In this document: positions 6,736-9,391 of the stretch, in pieces
Layout: every line of letters starts with the position of its first letter
Numbering within the stretch: the first letter of the stretch is position 1
NCBI GenBank assembly: GCA_002308515.1
Contig: DBVN01000065.1
Span: forward strand, 3,862 to 13,252
Length of the DNA stretch: 9,391 nt
Direction: 5' to 3'
Source: Verrucomicrobia bacterium UBA1263
GTDB taxonomy: Bacteria; Verrucomicrobiota; Verrucomicrobiia; Limisphaerales; UBA1412
The notes under the pieces: generated by a model
Database searches by the model: none
The model's input: the letters and a program-made list of their open reading frames with translations, nothing else
Told to the model about the DNA's origin: nothing
Position numbers and translations under genes: made by a program

Positions 6736-8022
6736 ATCCCGCAGACAACCGATAGGGATGATTTTTACTCCGTCATCACGGGTAATGGCCATATTCCCGC
6801 CGGTAATGATCAGCAGCAGATCCGGTTCCCGCAGAGGATGCTGGGGTTCTTTTTGGTTGTATTCTTTCACCAGTTCCTTGATTTTCAACAAATGCTTGGC
6901 TCCCAGTTCGATCTCACTGCTTCCCAGTTTGAATTCGATCAAGGCGTACCGCCCGTCTTGCAAATGCAGGACGGCATCCGCTTCCAGTCCATAGCGGTCA
7001 TGGTAATAGGAAAGATGTCCGCGCAGAGCTTGGGAATAGATTTTTAAATCTCTGATACACAAGCATTCAAAGAGAAATCCGAAGGTCTTCAGATCTTGTT
7101 TCAGATACTCCGGTGTCAGCCCCAGAGCCGCGATCGCGATGGAAGGGTCCACAAATTCACGTTTCTGACCGGCTCGGATGGTCGTCGCCGAACGGATGGA
7201 GGGACACCAGGCTTCTACATCTTCCAGAACAAAAAGACGTTCCAGCGCGTTAAGATAGGCGTAAAGCGAATTGATGGAGGTATTTTCCGCGTTGGCACTA
7301 ATATCTTTGAGCAGACATTCTTTGCTGGCCAGGGTGGAAATGTTCCTCGCGTAAGACTTTAAAATGAGCGCTGTCTGAGAAGGGTTCCGGGTCACGCCGT
7401 CCACAGAGGAAATATCTGATTGGCAGATATTTTGCAAATATTCTCTGGCAATCATGAGCTTAGCCGTGTCGGATCTCTTCTTGAGCGAAGCCGGCCAACC
7501 GCCTCGGCAGGCAGCAAAAATCAGTTGTTCGATGGAGAGGTCGGAACGCTTTCCATCAATATCGTAATCCTTTTCATCAAAGAGTTTCCGCAAAGAAATG
7601 CAACCGTTAGACTCCTGGGATTCAAACAGAGACATAGGATACATTTTTATGCGTGAGATGCGTCCCGTGCCCGTATGATGGATCAGCTTGTCGTTCACTG
7701 TTGTGGAGCCGGTCAGGATGTAAAGCCCTTCTTTTTGAAGGCTATCCACGGACATACGAACCGCGTCCCAGAGAACAGGGGCTTCCTGCCATTCGTCGAT
7801 CAGGCGAGGGTTTTCACCTTCCAGCAGCAGAGACGGCTTGGTCCTTGCGGTGAAAAGGTAATTTTCCCGCATGTCTGGATCCTGTATCTGGATGACGCTT
7901 TTGGCCTGTTGTTTGGCGGTAGTTGTTTTGCCGCACCATTTAGGGCCGGTAATGAGTGTCGCTCCAAAGCATTCCAGATGCAGTTTCAACTGCTGATCCG
8001 CGATTCGTTCTAAATATGGCAT
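6733..8022 (-). CDS. AAA_14/DUF4143-type P-loop ATPase with PD-(D/E)XK-like C-terminus
   Basis: The 429-residue protein belongs to a widespread but poorly understood ATPase class. Walker A is GPKWCGKTT (26-34), Walker B is RLIDEWQ (73-79), and a sensor-like YILTGST is at 101-107. The C-terminal half carries the DUF4143 signs: EFVDPSIAIAALG (289-301), FGFLFECLCIRDL (314-326) and YGLEADAVL followed by ALIEFKLG (360-367). D349, E363 and K365 fit a PD-(D/E)XK nuclease-like core. ATP binding is well supported; DNA binding or cleavage is only suggested by the fold. Related proteins have been linked to toxin-antitoxin or mobile-element functions without firm proof. No membrane segments or signal peptide are seen. 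The start at 8022 is supported by a promoter 26 bases upstream. AAGAG a few bases before the ATG, or GGGAG 11 bases before it, is the only Shine-Dalgarno-like hint among the genes here. It is monocistronic, ends in its own terminator, and has a 23-base repeat array upstream. Confidence 0.9.
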   Translation of the reverse strand: MPYLERIADQQLKLHLECFGATLITGPKWCGKTTTAKQQAKSVIQIQDPDMRENYLFTARTKPSLLLEGENPRLIDEWQEAPVLWDAVRMSVDSLQKEGLYILTGSTTVNDKLIHHTGTGRISRIKMYPMSLFESQESNGCISLRKLFDEKDYDIDGKRSDLSIEQLIFAACRGGWPASLKKRSDTAKLMIAREYLQNICQSDISSVDGVTRNPSQTALILKSYARNISTLASKECLLKDISANAENTSINSLYAYLNALERLFVLEDVEAWCPSIRSATTIRAGQKREFVDPSIAIAALGLTPEYLKQDLKTFGFLFECLCIRDLKIYSQALRGHLSYYHDRYGLEADAVLHLQDGRYALIEFKLGSSEIELGAKHLLKIKELVKEYNQKEPQHPLREPDLLLIITGGNMAITRDDGVKIIPIGCLRD

Positions 8023-8028
8023 AATCTC

Positions 8029-8046
8029 TTATGCTCCCGCGCATAA
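8029..8046. promoter_or_regulatory. Palindrome between ATPase promoter and start codon
   Basis: TTATGC at 8029-8034 and GCATAA at 8041-8046 form a perfect inverted repeat with a GC-rich 6-base centre. It covers the predicted transcription start and leader of the ATPase gene, the typical place for an autoregulatory operator. It could equally form a small leader hairpin. Confidence 0.4.
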
Positions 8047-8047
8047 A

Positions 8048-8074
8048 ATTATATCATTTTTGAAGGCTTGTCAA
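8048..8074 (-). promoter_or_regulatory. Sigma70-type promoter of the ATPase gene
   Basis: Reading the minus strand, TTGACA (8074-8069) and TATAAT (8053-8048) are exact consensus hexamers separated by 15 bases, shorter than the ideal 17. The start would fall near 8041, leaving a leader of about 20 bases. An AT-rich tract at 8079-8130 lies just upstream and could act as an UP element. Confidence 0.6.
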
Positions 8075-8078
8075 CGGA

Positions 8079-8130
8079 GTTTTTATTATTTCTCTATTTT
8101 ATTCTGTTTCAGTATATTATATTTTTTATT
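8079..8130. other. AT-rich spacer between ATPase promoter and repeat array
   Basis: This roughly 50-base tract is nearly all A and T, with a second minus-strand TATAAT at 8121-8116 that lacks a good -35 element. It may be an UP element for the ATPase promoter or an easily melted segment beside the direct repeats. No gene is present. Confidence 0.4.
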
Positions 8131-8238
8131 GGAGGCTTTTGAGGTATTTTGATAGAGACTTTTGAGGTATTTTGATGGAGACTTTTGAGGTATTTTGATG
8201 GAGACTTTTGAGGTATTTTGATGGAGACTTTTGAGGTA
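8131..8238. repeat. Tandem array of a 23-base repeat, 4.7 copies
   Basis: Copies lie head to tail without spacers at 8131-8153, 8154-8176, 8177-8199 and 8200-8222, with a partial 16-base copy at 8223-8238. Copies 3 and 4 are identical; copy 1 differs at its fifth base (G for A) and copy 2 at its first (A for G). The unit starts GGAGAC and ends TTTTGAT. It holds TTTTGA twice, 10 bases apart, with 13 bases to the next copy, so the submotif recurs at near-helical spacing. The unit length is not a multiple of three and no gene crosses it, so it is a DNA element, not a protein repeat. It lies between the ATPase promoter and the rightward promoter of the next gene. Iteron-like protein-binding sites are the closest known parallel; the actual role is unknown. 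Confidence 0.95.
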
Positions 8239-8246
8239 AAAGATAC

Positions 8247-8274
8247 TTGCGAAAAAATGAGAAAGATGTATAAT
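8247..8274 (+). promoter_or_regulatory. Promoter of the secreted FGE-fusion gene
   Basis: TATAAT at 8269-8274 is an exact -10 hexamer. TTGCGA at 8247-8252 matches four of six -35 bases, with a 16-base spacer. The -35 begins 9 bases after the repeat array ends, so anything bound to the array would touch RNA polymerase. The start would be near 8281, giving a leader of under 20 bases. Confidence 0.55.
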
Positions 8275-8287
8275 CAACAGGTTGATT
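8272..8287. promoter_or_regulatory. 16-base palindrome overlapping the -10 element
   Basis: AATCAACAGGTTGATT is a perfect inverted repeat (7-bp arms, 2-base centre). It overlaps the last bases of the -10 element and the expected transcription start of the rightward gene. Position and symmetry suit a repressor operator of the helix-turn-helix dimer type. No regulator gene is present in the window. Confidence 0.5.
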
Positions 8288-8297
8288 TGCTCATATT

Positions 8298-9391
8298 ATG
8301 ACAAAAAGAAGTTTTTTGGGAACAGTGCTTTTAGGTTTTTTGACGGTGACGACGCTCCTGGCCGAAACGAATCAGACGGCTCAAACCGCGAAGGATCTGC
8401 CGACGGAGGCTCAGAAAGAAAAATCCGCCGAGCTAAAAACCGGCAAGTATTATATTGATAACGGCAAAGTCCGTCTGGGGATCGATCTGGACCGCGGCGG
8501 CAGTGTGTTTTATTTTGCCCAGTCTTCCACAAAGAAGAACCTCCTCAATCACGCGGATGAGGGGCGCTTCATCCAGCAGTCTTACTACGGTGAGCCGGAC
8601 GGCAGTGTCTGGGCCGGAAGTCCCTGGGTATGGAATCCGATCCAGGGCGGAGGCAGCAAGGGACGCAAGGCCAAAGTGCGTTCTCACGTTTTGGAGAAGG
8701 AAAGTCTGAAGGTCGTTTCCGAACCGGTGAACTGGGGCGGTGACAACGCGATGCCGGAAACGGAAATGGAGGAGCGGATCACATTGGAGGGCGATGTGGC
8801 TCATATCCATTATATCTTCAGGAATACAGGAGAAAACGCCAAGGATCATCCCGAAAAGGATCACGAACTGCCGGCCGTTTTCGTGGACGCGGATTATCCG
8901 AACATGGTTTTTTATGACGGCGGAAAGCCCTGGACTCACGACAAGCTGAAGTCCGTTGTTCCCGGCTGGCCCAATGAATCCCATGTCCGCACGGAGGAAT
9001 GGGGCGCTTATGTGAATGACAAGGATTGGGGGATTGGTGTTTACACTCCCGGTTCCACCCGCTGTACAGATTATCGCTACAAAGGCAGCGGCAAGACAGG
9101 TCCGGAAGGGGATTCCTGTTCATATTTCGCGCCGCTTCGGAGGTTTGCCATCAAGAAGGGGATGACTTTTGAATATGATGTCTATCTCTATATTGGCACG
9201 ATCCAGGAGATACGGGACACATTCTACAAACTGCACGAGGCGCAGAAGGAGAATTTTTCAATCACATTGGCCAACGGTGTCAGTCTGGACATGGTTTGGT
9301 GTCCGGCGGGAACCTTCACGATGGGCAGTCCGGAGGACGAACTGGGCAGAGAGAGTGATGAAGTCCAGCATCAGGTGACCCTGACACAGGG
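8298..9391 (+). CDS. Secreted protein: unrecognised probable beta-sandwich domain fused to FGE/SUMF1-type domain (3' end missing)
   Basis: The frame runs 364 codons from the ATG at 8298 to the window edge without a stop. Residues 1-22 look like a signal peptide (KR, then LGTVLLGFLTVTTLLA), so export is likely. A polar linker (23-48) leads to a domain of about 270 residues beginning YYIDNGKVRLGIDL. It is rich in Gly, Trp and alternating hydrophobic residues (GSVWAGSPWVWNP, EEWGAYVNDKDWGIGVYTPG), like a beta-sandwich of the mutarotase or carbohydrate-binding kind. I do not recognise the family. From about residue 327, NGVSLDMVWCPAGTFTMGS and the following acidic stretch to QHQVTLTQ match the opening of formylglycine-generating enzyme/sulfatase-modifying (SUMF1, EgtB, PvdO) domains. 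Many such secreted domains lack the FGE active-site cysteines, and those would be beyond the window. No Shine-Dalgarno sequence is seen. A role in polysaccharide handling is inference. Confidence 0.85.
   Translation, partial: MTKRSFLGTVLLGFLTVTTLLAETNQTAQTAKDLPTEAQKEKSAELKTGKYYIDNGKVRLGIDLDRGGSVFYFAQSSTKKNLLNHADEGRFIQQSYYGEPDGSVWAGSPWVWNPIQGGGSKGRKAKVRSHVLEKESLKVVSEPVNWGGDNAMPETEMEERITLEGDVAHIHYIFRNTGENAKDHPEKDHELPAVFVDADYPNMVFYDGGKPWTHDKLKSVVPGWPNESHVRTEEWGAYVNDKDWGIGVYTPGSTRCTDYRYKGSGKTGPEGDSCSYFAPLRRFAIKKGMTFEYDVYLYIGTIQEIRDTFYKLHEAQKENFSITLANGVSLDMVWCPAGTFTMGSPEDELGRESDEVQHQVTLTQ

Noticed and set aside
8131..8238. CRISPR array
   Set aside because: Copies are directly adjacent with no spacers, and no cas gene is present. 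It is a simple tandem repeat.
6675..8238. Insertion sequence or transposon carrying the ATPase
   Set aside because: I saw no transposase, no matching terminal inverted repeats and no target-site duplication around the ATPase-array unit. Mobility remains only a speculation.
8079..8238. Plasmid-type iteron replication origin
   Set aside because: Direct repeats beside an AT-rich tract resemble one, but there is no Rep protein or DnaA-box cluster, and the left-hand genes are chromosomal housekeeping genes.
8086..8277. 63-residue minus-strand frame spanning the repeat array
   Set aside because: The repeat period of 23 is not a multiple of three, so the encoded sequence is not a true protein repeat. 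It is a by-product of reading through the array and overlaps both control regions.

Overview
The window looks like chromosomal DNA from a Gram-negative, glycan-degrading bacterium. A PVC-superphylum member (Lentisphaerota, Kiritimatiellota or Verrucomicrobiota) is my best guess, resting on three things. There is a secreted GH95 fucosidase with a lectin-like front domain, and a secreted protein fused to a sulfatase-modifying (SUMF1/FGE-type) domain. The starts are almost free of Shine-Dalgarno sequences. The CdsA signature is a variant one. The taxonomy is inference, because no rRNA or marker phylogeny is available here.

Left part (1-5627, all minus strand, G+C rich): reading leftward, cdsA (phospholipid precursor synthesis), dxr (isoprenoid MEP pathway), an RluA-type pseudouridine synthase, and a large secreted alpha-L-fucosidase whose 3' end lies beyond base 1. 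Gaps are 33, 21 and 61 bases, so this can be one transcript. cdsA-dxr is a familiar housekeeping pair; the rlu gene and the fucosidase are less usual company. A 6-bp hairpin sits in the cdsA-dxr gap.

Middle (5628-6735): a 383-base AT-rich gap with no convincing gene, then a plus-strand, visibly AT-rich gene for an iron-sulfur flavoprotein-like FMN reductase. Two hairpins separate it from the next gene, which converges on it. The second hairpin has a T-tract on the minus strand and is a terminator for that gene.

Right part (6733-9391): a minus-strand P-loop ATPase of the AAA_14/DUF4143 class with a PD-(D/E)XK-like C-terminus. Its 275-base upstream region is dense with signals: a small palindrome, a consensus-like promoter, an AT-rich tract, a 4.7-copy tandem array of a 23-base repeat, a second promoter facing right and a 16-base palindrome on that promoter's -10 element. 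The rightward promoter drives a secreted protein that starts with a signal peptide and an unrecognised probable beta-sandwich domain, then enters an FGE/SUMF1 domain and runs off the window.

The best candidate for something undescribed is the DUF4143 ATPase with its 23-base array: a possible DNA-acting ATPase/nuclease-like protein with its own adjacent repeat target, placed between two divergent promoters. Function is not established. Both edge genes (1-2671 and 8298-9391) are incomplete.
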